The position numbers and the translations under genes are program-made. Below, in pieces: positions 17,828 to 26,367 of a stretch of DNA of 64,000 bases; position 1 is the stretch's first letter, and every line of letters begins with the position of its first letter. Source of the DNA: Hungatella sp. (lineage in GTDB: Bacteria; Bacillota; Clostridia; Lachnospirales; Lachnospiraceae); contig WASS01000020.1 in the NCBI GenBank assembly GCA_009712635.1, positions 1,125,208 to 1,189,207 on the forward strand, given 5' to 3'. The notes under the pieces are model-generated. The model saw only the letters and a list, made by a program, of their open reading frames with translations, had not been told where the DNA came from and made no database searches.

Positions 17828-19603
17828 TCAACCGCACTGATCTGCAAACTGACTGTTATATAATTGTTGGTAAAATCCTTTTTTTAACAGCAGTTCTTCA
17901 TGAGTTCCCTGTTCGATAATTGTACCCTGATTCATCACCAGTATACAGTCTGCATCGCGAATTGTGGAAAGCCGATGAGCAATAATAAAACTGGTTCTTC
18001 CTTTCATCAGATGATCCATTGCTTTTTGTATCTCCAGCTCCGTCAGGGTATCAACACTGGAAGTGGCTTCATCCAGAATAAGAAGAGGGGGATTGGCCAG
18101 AATCACTCTGGCTATGGTTAAAAGCTGCCTCTGCCCCTGAGATAAATTACTTCCCTCTTCTTCCAGAATCGTATCATACCCATCCGGCATAGTCCGGATA
18201 AAATGATCCACTCTTGCCGCTTTGGCAGCTGCAATTATTTCTTCTTTTTTGGCATCAAGTACACTGTAAGCGATGTTGTCCCTGATCGTGCCGCCAAACA
18301 GCCAGGTATCCTGAAGCACCATACCAAACTGTTTTCTTAATTCTGAACGGCTTAAGTCCTTAATATTGATCCCATCCAGTGTGATCGTACCGCCATTAGT
18401 CTCATAGAAACGCATCAGAAGATTGACCAGAGTCGTCTTACCCGCACCAGTCGGGCCTACTATCGCCACTTTATCTCCCGCTTTTAAGTGAAGACTTACA
18501 TCCTGCATCAGAATTGAATCTTCCTGGTAGCCAAATCTCACATGATTAAAATCGATGTCACCTTTAATATTCTCTGTTTTTTCCTGTCCTGCTGTATCCG
18601 GAATTTCTTCTTCCATGTCCATGATCTCAAAAAAACGTTCTGAGGAAGCAATGGCGGACTGCATCACATTCATGATATGGGCACATTCAATGATCGGCTC
18701 GGAGGAACGATCAAAATACTGGACAAATGCCTGTACCGTACCAATGGAAAGCTTTCCCTGAATAATATACAGGCCGCTCATTACCGCTATGAAAATATAT
18801 CCAAAGCTGCTGATAAAACGTACTACAGGTGCCACAATATAGGTGGATACCTGAGCCTTATGACTGTCCTCACATAATTCGCTGTTTATGATATCAAAAT
18901 CCCCAATTGCTGTTTTCTCATGCCCAAACGCCTTAATGACAAGCTGACCTGTAAAAGACTCTTCTATGTTGGCGTTCATATGCCCCAATGATGCCTGATA
19001 TTTTGCAAAATTGTTTCTGGATCTGGTAGTGATCCAGGATGTCAGAATTGCTGCAGCTCCTGCAACGGCAAGGGAGACAACGGTAAGCAGAGGACTGATG
19101 AGAAGCATCATGATAACTGCACCTGCAACGGTCAAAAGCGCGGTGATTAACTGCCCGGCTCCCTCCCTGAGTACTTCCACCACCTTTTCAATATCATTGG
19201 TCGTCCTGCTTAGCACCTCTCCCTTTTCGGTTGCATCATAAAACCCCAGAGGAACACGGCCAAGCTTTCTGCTTAAATCATTTCTCATCTGAAGTCCCGC
19301 AGTCTCAGATACGGATGACATAATGTACTGCTCTACATATTTCAAAATAAAATTTATCAGATAAAGAACCATTAGACTGCCAACATAACTGCCCACTGTC
19401 TGAACATTGACGTGGAATCGTGTACCATGTGCAGCCGCTTCCTGGATACCAATAAAAATATGATCAATTGCTTTTGCCAGTACAAACGGTGCAGCCAGGG
19501 CTGCCAGCGTACTGAGAACGATGGAAGCCAGTACGGCACTCATTCTTCCTTTCTGCCCCCCAAATAAATACAATATCAACCGTTTTCCAGTATTCTTTTT
19601 CAT
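17828..19603 (-). CDS. heterodimeric ABC exporter subunit with consensus catalytic site
   Basis: Multidrug-type exporter half of 591 residues: an N-terminal six-helix domain (about 1-320) and a nucleotide-binding domain. Walker A is GPTGAGKTT and the signature is LSQGQRQLLTIAR. Walker B LLILDEATSSVD has the catalytic Glu, and the H-loop is FIIAHRLSTI. The LSQGQRQ signature is the form seen in TM288-like subunits, which pair with a degenerate partner. That partner is the gene 2 bases upstream. Expression is probably controlled by the divergent MerR protein. Confidence 0.92.
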   Translation of the reverse strand: MKKNTGKRLILYLFGGQKGRMSAVLASIVLSTLAALAAPFVLAKAIDHIFIGIQEAAAHGTRFHVNVQTVGSYVGSLMVLYLINFILKYVEQYIMSSVSETAGLQMRNDLSRKLGRVPLGFYDATEKGEVLSRTTNDIEKVVEVLREGAGQLITALLTVAGAVIMMLLISPLLTVVSLAVAGAAAILTSWITTRSRNNFAKYQASLGHMNANIEESFTGQLVIKAFGHEKTAIGDFDIINSELCEDSHKAQVSTYIVAPVVRFISSFGYIFIAVMSGLYIIQGKLSIGTVQAFVQYFDRSSEPIIECAHIMNVMQSAIASSERFFEIMDMEEEIPDTAGQEKTENIKGDIDFNHVRFGYQEDSILMQDVSLHLKAGDKVAIVGPTGAGKTTLVNLLMRFYETNGGTITLDGINIKDLSRSELRKQFGMVLQDTWLFGGTIRDNIAYSVLDAKKEEIIAAAKAARVDHFIRTMPDGYDTILEEEGSNLSQGQRQLLTIARVILANPPLLILDEATSSVDTLTELEIQKAMDHLMKGRTSFIIAHRLSTIRDADCILVMNQGTIIEQGTHEELLLKKGFYQQLYNSQFADQCG

Positions 19604-19605
19604 AA

Positions 19606-21363
19606 TTATACCACTTCCTTTTTAAGCTGCGACTCACTTAACTGGGATGCCGCAATCTGTTTATAAGCGAGGCAATTCTTCATCAGCTCCTGATGGGTAC
19701 CAATCCCTGCAATTTCTCCCTGATCAAGAACAATAATTCTGTCTGCATCAAGAATGGTGCTGATCCGCTGTGCAACAATGATAAGTGAAGCCTCTTTATT
19801 TTTAATTTCCTGCCGGAGAGCTTTCCTGAGTAATGCATCAGTTTTATAATCAAGAGCAGAAAAGCTGTCATCAAATACATAAATTTCCGGTTTTCGTACC
19901 AGCGCTCTGGCAATTGCAATACGCTGCTTCTGGCCTCCTGAGAGGTTGGTTCCTCCCTGGGCTACAAAAGAATCATATCCCTTTTCCATGGAAGATATGA
20001 AGGTATGAGCCTGGGCTGTTTTAGCAGCCTGAATCATTTCCGTATCAGAGGCATCTTCTTTTCCGTAACGGATATTACTTGCAATTGTTCCACGGAAAAG
20101 AAAGGTTTTCTGAGGAATAAAACCAATCCTGGATCTTAATTCCTTTTGAGACAGGTTCCTGATATCAACACCGTCGATTAAGATCTCACCCTCCTCTACA
20201 TCAAAAAACCGGGGAATTAAATTTGCAATAGTGGATTTTCCCGATCCTGTGCCTCCGATTATGGCAGTGGTTTCACCTGCCTTTGAGGTAAAGGAAATCT
20301 TATTTAATACAGCCTCTTCCGCATTTGCGTAACGAAATGATACATTACGAAATTCAAGCTGTGCCCGAATCGGGGTCAAGGCACTGCCTTGCGCCAAAGC
20401 GTTCTCCTTATCCTGTATCTCCGGCACTAAATCCAATACTTCACTAAGTCTTTCTCCACAGGACTGTGCCCGCGGTATTTCCATGAATACCAGTATTGCC
20501 ATGGTCACTGTAAACAGAATGATGGTGAGATATTCAATCAGCGCGAAAATACTGCCGATTTGCATCATCCCCTCAGAGACCTTCACTCCCCCGAATAACA
20601 GAATACAGATAATCCCAAGGTTTGTTAACAATGTCAGAGTGGGTAAAAGAACAGCAAAAATCTTATTGGTCTCAATTGCAATATCGCAATAATCCTTACA
20701 GGAACTGCCAAAACGCTCTTCTTCATATTTCTCCCTGTGGAATGCCCGGATCACCCGGACACCAGAAATTATCTCCCGAAGAATCCTTGTCAGATTATCC
20801 ATTTTCACCTGCAGCTGGCGAAACAGAGGAATCGCCTTACTTCCTATGGAAAAAGCAATTCCGCCTGTTATTACAATGATTGCCGCCATTACCAGTCCCA
20901 TAGTTGCATTGGTGCGAAACGCCAGTACCAGACCTACCACAGCCATGATGGGGGCAGGAAGAAGCATCTGCAATATCATCATGAAAGACCGCTGTATTAT
21001 GGTAATATCGTTGGTACAGCGGGTGATCAGGGATGCTGATCCAAATTTCTGATAATCGCTTATGGAATACTCCTGGGCCTTTACAAAAACTGACCGGCGT
21101 AAGTCTCTGGCAAAACTTGAGGTAACTTTTGATGCATATATCGCCGATGCAATATAAGTTACACCACTTAGGACGGCGACCAGCAGCATCAGTCCTCCCA
21201 TTTTATAAACATAGGGCATATCACCCTTTAAAGCTCCCTTATTTATGATCTTTGCAAATACTCCCGGCAGATACAACACACAGATATTGTTCATCAAGGT
21301 AAAAAGTACCGCACACACTGCTGTCCACTTATAAGGCTTCATCAAATGTAATAATTTTTTCAT
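19606..21363 (-). CDS. heterodimeric ABC exporter subunit with degenerate catalytic site
   Basis: Exporter half of 585 residues with the same transmembrane-ATPase layout. Walker A GGTGSGKST and signature LSGGQKQRIAIAR are intact. Walker B ends in Asp instead of Glu (YVFDDSFSALD), and the H-loop His is replaced by Gln (IIVAQRISTI). These two changes define the non-hydrolysing site of TM287/TM288, BmrCD and LmrCD-type heterodimers. It is the first gene of a two-gene operon transcribed away from a MerR gene. The promoter at 21437-21467 has a MerR-type 19-base spacer. The exported compound is unknown; a drug or toxic metabolite is likely. Confidence 0.93.
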   Translation of the reverse strand: MKKLLHLMKPYKWTAVCAVLFTLMNNICVLYLPGVFAKIINKGALKGDMPYVYKMGGLMLLVAVLSGVTYIASAIYASKVTSSFARDLRRSVFVKAQEYSISDYQKFGSASLITRCTNDITIIQRSFMMILQMLLPAPIMAVVGLVLAFRTNATMGLVMAAIIVITGGIAFSIGSKAIPLFRQLQVKMDNLTRILREIISGVRVIRAFHREKYEEERFGSSCKDYCDIAIETNKIFAVLLPTLTLLTNLGIICILLFGGVKVSEGMMQIGSIFALIEYLTIILFTVTMAILVFMEIPRAQSCGERLSEVLDLVPEIQDKENALAQGSALTPIRAQLEFRNVSFRYANAEEAVLNKISFTSKAGETTAIIGGTGSGKSTIANLIPRFFDVEEGEILIDGVDIRNLSQKELRSRIGFIPQKTFLFRGTIASNIRYGKEDASDTEMIQAAKTAQAHTFISSMEKGYDSFVAQGGTNLSGGQKQRIAIARALVRKPEIYVFDDSFSALDYKTDALLRKALRQEIKNKEASLIIVAQRISTILDADRIIVLDQGEIAGIGTHQELMKNCLAYKQIAASQLSESQLKKEVV

Positions 21364-21411
21364 ATAAACTCCTGCTTTCCCTTAAACTTTCATCATCTAA
21401 CGTTCACGTCA

Positions 21412-21441
21412 TTGACAAATTCCTTATCGTGTGACATTATA
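21412..21441 (+). promoter_or_regulatory. possible merR promoter overlapping the exporter promoter
   Basis: TTGACA at 21412-21417 with CATTAT at 21436-21441 (18-base spacer) on the plus strand. It overlaps the exporter's -10, so the same bound regulator could affect both directions. Confidence 0.45.
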
Positions 21442-21467
21442 ACGTATAGTGTAACCCGATAGTCAAG
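21437..21467 (-). promoter_or_regulatory. MerR-type promoter (19-bp spacer) of the ABC exporter operon
   Basis: Minus-strand TTGACT (21462-21467) and TATAAT (21437-21442) are separated by 19 bases, the overlong spacer that needs DNA distortion by an activated MerR protein. An imperfect dyad (GTTACAC ... TAACG region) lies in the spacer. The merR gene starts 14 bp away on the other strand. Confidence 0.7.
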
Positions 21468-21480
21468 AGGAGAAATAAAA

Positions 21481-22305
21481 ATGATTCATGAGCAATATCT
21501 TACGACCAGTGAATTCGCAAAAGCCTGCGGAGTAACGAAACATACGCTGTTTCACTATGATGAAATCGGCATTCTGAAACCGGAATATGTGAATGAGAAA
21601 GGCTACCGCTTCTATTCTTTAAAACAATTTGCAACATTTGATATTATTGAGGTGCTGCAAAAAGCAGGGACGCCCCTGAGCGAAATCAAAGAATATTTAG
21701 AACATAAAAGTCCGGCACGTTTTCTTTCGGTTGTGGAAGAAAAAAGGAAGCAACTGATATTAGAACAAAAGAAGCTGAAAAGAATGGAGAAACTGCTTCA
21801 AACCACCTATGATATGACGAAAAATGCGCTAAGTGTTACCTGTAATGTCCCTTATACAGAAAATCAGGAAGAGGAGTATTTTATTGTAGCTCCTTTGTCC
21901 AGCAACGGTGCCGAAAATGAAGATATAAAAAAAATGGGGGAGCATTATGAATATTGTACCACTCATTACATTGAACTCACTTATCCATTTGGTACAATCA
22001 CCATAAAATCAGATTTAGAAAAACAGATTTATGACAGGCCTGCATACTTTTATAACAAACTAGGGAAAAAATGTACCGGAGAAAAGGTACACATAAAACC
22101 CAGCGGCAAATATGCTGTTATTAATCATAAGGGCCCATATGACACGCTGCCTAAATCCTATGAAACTCTGGCAGACTATATTAACAATTCTAATTTGAAG
22201 ATTGCGGGAAATGCCTACGAACAGGAAATACTCAGTTATCTGGCTGCAGAAGATCCTTCCGAATATATTATACAGATTGCCATTGAAGTTGTATCACAGG
22301 ATTAA
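21481..22305 (+). CDS. MerR-family multidrug-responsive activator
   Basis: A 274-residue regulator with ribosome binding site GAGGAGAAAT. The N-terminal winged helix reads [20 protein letters not shown] and is followed by a coiled coil (about 85-125, [19 protein letters not shown]). The C-terminal half is a GyrI/BmrR-like effector-binding domain ([20 protein letters not shown]). It is divergent from the heterodimeric ABC exporter and probably activates it when a ligand binds, as BmrR does for bmr. The Gly/Tyr/Pro-containing effector pocket suggests an organic ligand rather than a metal, because no Cys metal site is present. Confidence 0.9.
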   Translation: MIHEQYLTTSEFAKACGVTKHTLFHYDEIGILKPEYVNEKGYRFYSLKQFATFDIIEVLQKAGTPLSEIKEYLEHKSPARFLSVVEEKRKQLILEQKKLKRMEKLLQTTYDMTKNALSVTCNVPYTENQEEEYFIVAPLSSNGAENEDIKKMGEHYEYCTTHYIELTYPFGTITIKSDLEKQIYDRPAYFYNKLGKKCTGEKVHIKPSGKYAVINHKGPYDTLPKSYETLADYINNSNLKIAGNAYEQEILSYLAAEDPSEYIIQIAIEVVSQD

Positions 22306-22306
22306 A

Positions 22307-22351
22307 AGAAGGTGGTGCCGCTCATTTGTTATTTTTGCGGCACCACCTTCT
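22307..22351. terminator. bidirectional terminator between merR and a lipoprotein gene
   Basis: AGAAGGTGGTGCCGC and its perfect complement form a 15-bp stem with a 15-base loop directly after the merR stop. A TTTAATTATT tract follows on the plus strand. It also serves the convergent lipoprotein gene ending at 22388. Confidence 0.85.
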
Positions 22352-22387
22352 TTAATTATTCCTTCTATGTAACAATCATTAATTTTA

Positions 22388-22879
22388 TTACCTGATACTT
22401 TCGATCATATGAATCATATCCGTTTTATCAATCCCGGTTTCTCCAGGAGTCACCGTAATAGAAAATATAAAATCCCCATTGGTCCAGAGTGCATTACTTA
22501 CCTTGCCGCCATTTCCCTTAATTACAACTTCCAGGTCACCAATCATGATTGTGTTTTTTTCGTCGTATACATTGTAATCGCCGCTGATGTCCTCCATTTC
22601 TTTGCCTTTCTTCGCCTGACGGAAGGTTATTTCATCCTCTCCATTCTTATATATAATCTGAACCAGATCGCCTTTAATCGCCTGAATCGCGCTCTCTGTA
22701 TAGCCTTCTGGAATTTTATCCGGCGCTGTGACTTTAAAACCGGCAATTTTTTCTGCATCTTTTAATGTTTTACAATCCAAAAAGGGATTTGGGATCTGGG
22801 TGTTATCAGATTTTCTGGAACACGCTGCAAAAGACAAAACCATAACTGCACATAAGATCATAGTAAATAACTTTTTCAT
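22388..22879 (-). CDS. small lipoprotein, DUF4367-like
   Basis: Secreted, lipid-anchored protein of about 163 residues. The start at 22879 (MKKLFTMILCAVMVLSFAAC) has AAAGGATG upstream, and Cys20 is the lipidation site. The mature part (KIAGFKVTAPDKIPEGYTES, then FRQAKKGKEMEDISGDYNVY and a final ITVTPGETGIDKTDMIHMIE) resembles the DUF4367 domain found in Firmicute lipoproteins and anti-sigma-like proteins. Its function is unknown. It may be co-transcribed with nothing else: the upstream MerR gene ends 91 bp away on the same strand. Confidence 0.75.
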   Translation of the reverse strand: MKKLFTMILCAVMVLSFAACSRKSDNTQIPNPFLDCKTLKDAEKIAGFKVTAPDKIPEGYTESAIQAIKGDLVQIIYKNGEDEITFRQAKKGKEMEDISGDYNVYDEKNTIMIGDLEVVIKGNGGKVSNALWTNGDFIFSITVTPGETGIDKTDMIHMIESIR

Positions 22880-22970
22880 AATAAATTCATCCTTTCTTGT
22901 CCGGGACATACGTCCTCACAGTAACCTTTTTTCGGTTCTGTACAATATATAAATGAGAACGTTAAAAAAT

Positions 22971-23798
22971 TTAATTTCTGCCTTGTTGGGGAAAATAAAT
23001 TTCAGCAAAATATTCGTGTTCCATATCTTTATGAAGTAAGGCAAATTTATATCTGATATGAAGAACAGTATCACTCAGATGATAATGGCTGCAGAGCAAG
23101 TACAGATACTTTTTTAGCTCTTCTTCCTTACCGTGAAAGCTGATATGCCTGTAGCTTCCTGAAATCTTTATGATTTTCGCTTTCCCCGCCTCTGCCATAC
23201 TCCCAAGATAATCAAGTATTTTATCAGAACCAGCAATGTGTTCCTGTATGGATAAACCAACTGTCTGGCTGTTTTCTGTTATCAATCCGTCTTGACCTAC
23301 GCAGTAAGAAAACCATTGCTCAAACGCTTCTATACCTTGAATCCTGGAACTTTCTTCATGACTCAGTAAATTTTTCAGTTCAGCATAGTAAACGGTAATA
23401 TTCAAATTTTCCTCCGTCATTATATTTTTTAAACTCATATCATTTTCAAATCCTTGCAGGGACTTAAACAGGTTTATCATCTCTTGTGTATAAATGCTTA
23501 ATTTTCTTAGTTGATTGCATTTTTCTTCAATAAACCGGCTTTGTTCTTCCATGACATCTAAGTATCCGTCTATGCTTTCCAGATCTATCTTTTCTTTCAT
23601 CTGATCCAGTGGAATCTCCAGATATCTGCCGATCAAAAGCATTTCCAATACGTCAAGATGTCCCAGTGTATAATACCGGTAACCGCTGTCCTTATCCACC
23701 AACGGCTTTAAAAGACCCTTTCTGTCATAATAGCGCAGAGTATCCAGAGATATTCCATATAAATTACATACCTGACCTATTCTTAATAAATCTTCCAT
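22971..23798 (-). CDS. MerR-family transcriptional regulator
   Basis: Regulator of 275 residues from the ATG at 23798 (MEDLLRIGQVCNLYGISLDT), chosen because AGGAGA lies upstream; a 12-residue longer frame does not have one. The winged helix continues with LRYYDRKGLLKPLVDKDSGY, then a dimerisation coiled coil about 80-120 and a ligand-binding C-terminal half without a Cys metal site. It is divergent from a GNAT acetyltransferase gene, and their shared gap carries a MerR-type promoter with a clear dyad (23819-23849). So it most likely regulates the GNAT/hydrolase pair. Confidence 0.88.
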   Translation of the reverse strand: MEDLLRIGQVCNLYGISLDTLRYYDRKGLLKPLVDKDSGYRYYTLGHLDVLEMLLIGRYLEIPLDQMKEKIDLESIDGYLDVMEEQSRFIEEKCNQLRKLSIYTQEMINLFKSLQGFENDMSLKNIMTEENLNITVYYAELKNLLSHEESSRIQGIEAFEQWFSYCVGQDGLITENSQTVGLSIQEHIAGSDKILDYLGSMAEAGKAKIIKISGSYRHISFHGKEEELKKYLYLLCSHYHLSDTVLHIRYKFALLHKDMEHEYFAEIYFPQQGRN

Positions 23799-23818
23799 TT
23801 TATCTCCTATAACCGATA

Positions 23819-23849
23819 TTGACTCTTGAGCCACTCAAGGGTTTAAGAT
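23819..23849 (+). promoter_or_regulatory. MerR-type promoter and operator of the GNAT/hydrolase unit
   Basis: TTGACT (23819-23824) and TAAGAT (23844-23849) with a 19-base spacer. Within it ACTCTTGAG-cca-CTCAAGGGT forms an inverted repeat matching at 8 of 9 positions. That is the arrangement bound by MerR-family activators. Transcription would start near 23856, so the GNAT start is the ATG at 23892 and not an upstream codon. Confidence 0.75.
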
Positions 23850-23891
23850 CAGTATATGTCAATTAAAATACTTTGTAAAGGAGCGTTTATT

Positions 23892-24497
23892 ATGATTCAG
23901 ATCGAAACGTATCAGGATGAATATTTCGAGGAAATAATCACCTTATTAGTCAGTTCGTTTGAAAGTAAATTCTGTCACAGACAGAGCCTGTCCGTAATTG
24001 ATATAAAAAACCTTTTGTCTATATTATGGGATCTCAGTGCAAAAGATGAAAGTCTGTTACATTTCGTAGCGAAAGAGGAGGATAAAATAGTTGGTGACAT
24101 TTTAATCCAATGTGACAAACCACATAAAAACAAAGGCCAGCAAAGGATTCCTTTGTACGATCTTATTCGCAAATATGGTTTTTTCAATATGATGCTGCTA
24201 ATTTATAAGCTGGGAATTTTAGAGGTCTTCAAACATGACAACTGTTATATCGAACATATTGCAGTGGATGAGACCATGCGGGGCAGAGGAATCGGAGACA
24301 TGCTGCTGTCCCATGCAGAAGCCGCACTAAAGGAGAGGGGCTGCTCATCTCTTTCTCTGGCAGTGGCAAAAGAAAACCCAGCCAGACATCTTTATATACG
24401 AAAAAATTTTAAAGAAGTACAGTATCTAAACAGTCGCTTTAAGGGATACTTTCTAGGAATCAATGAATGGATTCTGATGAAAAAAAGCTTGAATTAA
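23892..24497 (+). CDS. GNAT family N-acetyltransferase
   Basis: Acetyl-CoA-dependent acyltransferase of 201 residues. The start at 23892 (MIQIETYQDEYFEEIITLL) follows AAAGGAG. Motif A of the fold is HIAVDETMRGRGIGDMLLSHAE, in which the RGRGIG part binds the CoA pyrophosphate. LYIRKNFKEVQY near the C-terminus is motif B. The acceptor is unknown. It is the first gene of a unit with an alpha/beta hydrolase 23 bp downstream, under a MerR-type promoter, which suggests a detoxification role (inferred). Confidence 0.88.
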   Translation: MIQIETYQDEYFEEIITLLVSSFESKFCHRQSLSVIDIKNLLSILWDLSAKDESLLHFVAKEEDKIVGDILIQCDKPHKNKGQQRIPLYDLIRKYGFFNMMLLIYKLGILEVFKHDNCYIEHIAVDETMRGRGIGDMLLSHAEAALKERGCSSLSLAVAKENPARHLYIRKNFKEVQYLNSRFKGYFLGINEWILMKKSLN

Positions 24498-24520
24498 AAA
24501 CTTGAAAGGAAGAAACAAGA

Positions 24521-25528
24521 ATGAGCCGGGTCTTAATAAGGACAATCGTTGGTATATTTACTATAATCGGAATATGCCTCTCGGTTATCTTATATCAGAA
24601 TAATTACCATATGACAGTGACTGTCGTTGATATTCCAACATCAAAAGGAACCTTGAAAGGTAACCTTGTATTACCAAAGAATTTAAAAGGCAAAGCCGGC
24701 TTAGTGGTATTTATCCACGGCGACGGCCCTGCTGATGCATCATATCACGAACATTATAAGCCATTATGGGAAGAACTGGCCAATCAGGGTTATGCCTCCC
24801 TCTCCTGGAATAAGCCAGGAATCTACGGTTCCTCCGGCAACTGGCTGGATCAGACAATGGAGGACCGGGCCGTTGAGGCTTTCGAGATAATTCGCTGGGC
24901 CAGAACCCTTCCTGAAATTAATGGTGACAAAATAGGACTATGGGGTGCAAGCCAAGCCGGCTGGGTAATTCCTAAAATTGTTCAGCTGGACGATCATATC
25001 GCATTTAATATTCTTGTAGCACCGGCTGTAAACTGGATTGATCAGGGGCTTTACAATACCCTTGCCCAGATGAAAAAAGACGGCAGATCTTCAGATCAAC
25101 AAGAACAGGCAAAGAAAAGGTATGAAGAAGCTTTGTCCCTGCTAGAGCAGAATGCTTCCTATGAGGAATATCTGCGCAGTGAAGGAGCCGATCAAAAAAT
25201 GACAAAAGACCGCTGGAATTTTATCCTGAAAAACTATAAATCCGATTCTACCGAAGACATCCGGCACTTTTACAGCCCGGTGAAACTCTTTCTGGGTGGA
25301 ATGGATATTAACGTAGACAGTCAGAATACAAAAGCAGTATATGAAAAGGAAATAAAAGCCAGTCTTTTAAGCGTTACTCTGATTCCCACTGCCGATCATT
25401 CCATGCTTAGAGCTCCACTCGTTAATTCAGAGTCTATGACTGTCTTAACTGCCCTCTTCGCTCCAAGAAAGCTTGCGGATAAAGAATATTATGAAGAAAT
25501 ACGTCAATTTCTTAAAACAATCAATTAA
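24521..25528 (+). CDS. membrane-anchored alpha/beta hydrolase
   Basis: A 335-residue hydrolase with an N-terminal membrane helix (about 6-26, RTIVGIFTIIGICLSVILY), so the catalytic domain probably faces outward. LVVFIHGDGPADAS forms the oxyanion region. GLWGASQAGWVIP carries the nucleophile Ser in GxSxG. LFLGGMDINVDSQ and TADHSML supply the Asp and His. It fits the serine-aminopeptidase/esterase group (Hydrolase_4). It follows the GNAT gene by 23 bp with AAAGGAAG upstream. Its stop overlaps the convergent lipoprotein stop by 4 bases, leaving no separate terminator. Confidence 0.85.
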   Translation: MSRVLIRTIVGIFTIIGICLSVILYQNNYHMTVTVVDIPTSKGTLKGNLVLPKNLKGKAGLVVFIHGDGPADASYHEHYKPLWEELANQGYASLSWNKPGIYGSSGNWLDQTMEDRAVEAFEIIRWARTLPEINGDKIGLWGASQAGWVIPKIVQLDDHIAFNILVAPAVNWIDQGLYNTLAQMKKDGRSSDQQEQAKKRYEEALSLLEQNASYEEYLRSEGADQKMTKDRWNFILKNYKSDSTEDIRHFYSPVKLFLGGMDINVDSQNTKAVYEKEIKASLLSVTLIPTADHSMLRAPLVNSESMTVLTALFAPRKLADKEYYEEIRQFLKTIN

Positions 25529-26223
25529 TCAATGAGAGAATAGATCTGAATACTTGACACCTTCTTATTCTTTATATGAAAGTTCATTACATTTGCGTAA
25601 TCTTCTTCCTCAAAGCGGAAATCGTCTTCTTCATTGCTTAATTCTCCGCCTATTAAATTACCTTCCGGATAAGCTTCTTTCAATGTTTCAAAGCTGTCTC
25701 CCACCTTGACGTTTCTCACAGTCGTATATTGGGTACCGGTTATTTCAATCTGATAAATATATGACTTGTTATTTTCTCCTGCATCAATGGTTTTAATTAC
25801 AAGGCCTGGATAAAGGTACTGCTTCTCTGTCTTTCCTATGAGCTGATCCATGTTTAATCCATCTGAAGAGGAATACGTGTGGGTTTTTGTGTCTTCTGCT
25901 TTTCCAAGCATTGCTTCCATCTTTTGGTCATCTGTAAAGTCCAGAAGGGTAATTGTTTTTCCATTGTAAATGAAACCCAGCTCCTTTAACGATTCTTTTG
26001 TTGCATTTTCAGAATCACTGATAGCAGTGGATTGGGCAGCTGTGGAGGGAGCTTTTGTGGTTTCGGTTTCGGTTATGATTTCGGTTTCGGTACTGGCTGA
26101 TACTTTTGCGGGAGCAGTTGTCTCATCCGGTGATTTTACTCTGTTCTTTCCGCAGCCGCTCAATGCACCCACACATAATACCAAAAAACCGGTAACAATG
26201 GTTCTTTTTATTAATGATTTCAT
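25525..26223 (-). CDS. secreted lipoprotein of unknown function
   Basis: About 232 residues from the ATG at 26223 (MKSLIKRTIVTGFLVLCVGA), with AAAGGAG at ideal spacing. A TTG 15 bases upstream lies before that site and is rejected. The lipobox is LSGC. A Thr/Ala/Glu-rich linker (about 35-75) leads to a domain beginning KELGFIYNGKTITLLDFTDD, with VRNVKVGDSFETLKEAYPEGN further on. I recognise no characterised family. Similar extracellular domains with a repeated VGDSFE.LK..YP block occur in Clostridia lipoproteins. It is convergent with the hydrolase gene. Confidence 0.7.
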   Translation of the reverse strand: MKSLIKRTIVTGFLVLCVGALSGCGKNRVKSPDETTAPAKVSASTETEIITETETTKAPSTAAQSTAISDSENATKESLKELGFIYNGKTITLLDFTDDQKMEAMLGKAEDTKTHTYSSSDGLNMDQLIGKTEKQYLYPGLVIKTIDAGENNKSYIYQIEITGTQYTTVRNVKVGDSFETLKEAYPEGNLIGGELSNEEDDFRFEEEDYANVMNFHIKNKKVSSIQIYSLID

Positions 26224-26294
26224 CGCTACTCCTTTCAATCAGTTAAGTTCTTTTTACACTTATTGTACCCGTTATTCCTACTTATTAACAAAGA

Positions 26295-26345
26295 AAAAAC
26301 TGCTGCAATTAAGGACCGGTTAAGTACCGTTCTGCAGCAGTTTTT
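26295..26345 (-). terminator. terminator of the LacI-controlled polysaccharide operon
   Basis: AAAAACTGCTGCA and TGCAGCAGTTTTT form a perfect 13-bp outer stem with a 25-base interior. On the minus strand the stem is followed by TTTTTTC. It ends the operon whose last gene is GH43. Confidence 0.85.
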
Positions 26346-26367
26346 GTTATTTAATTAATAATTTAAA

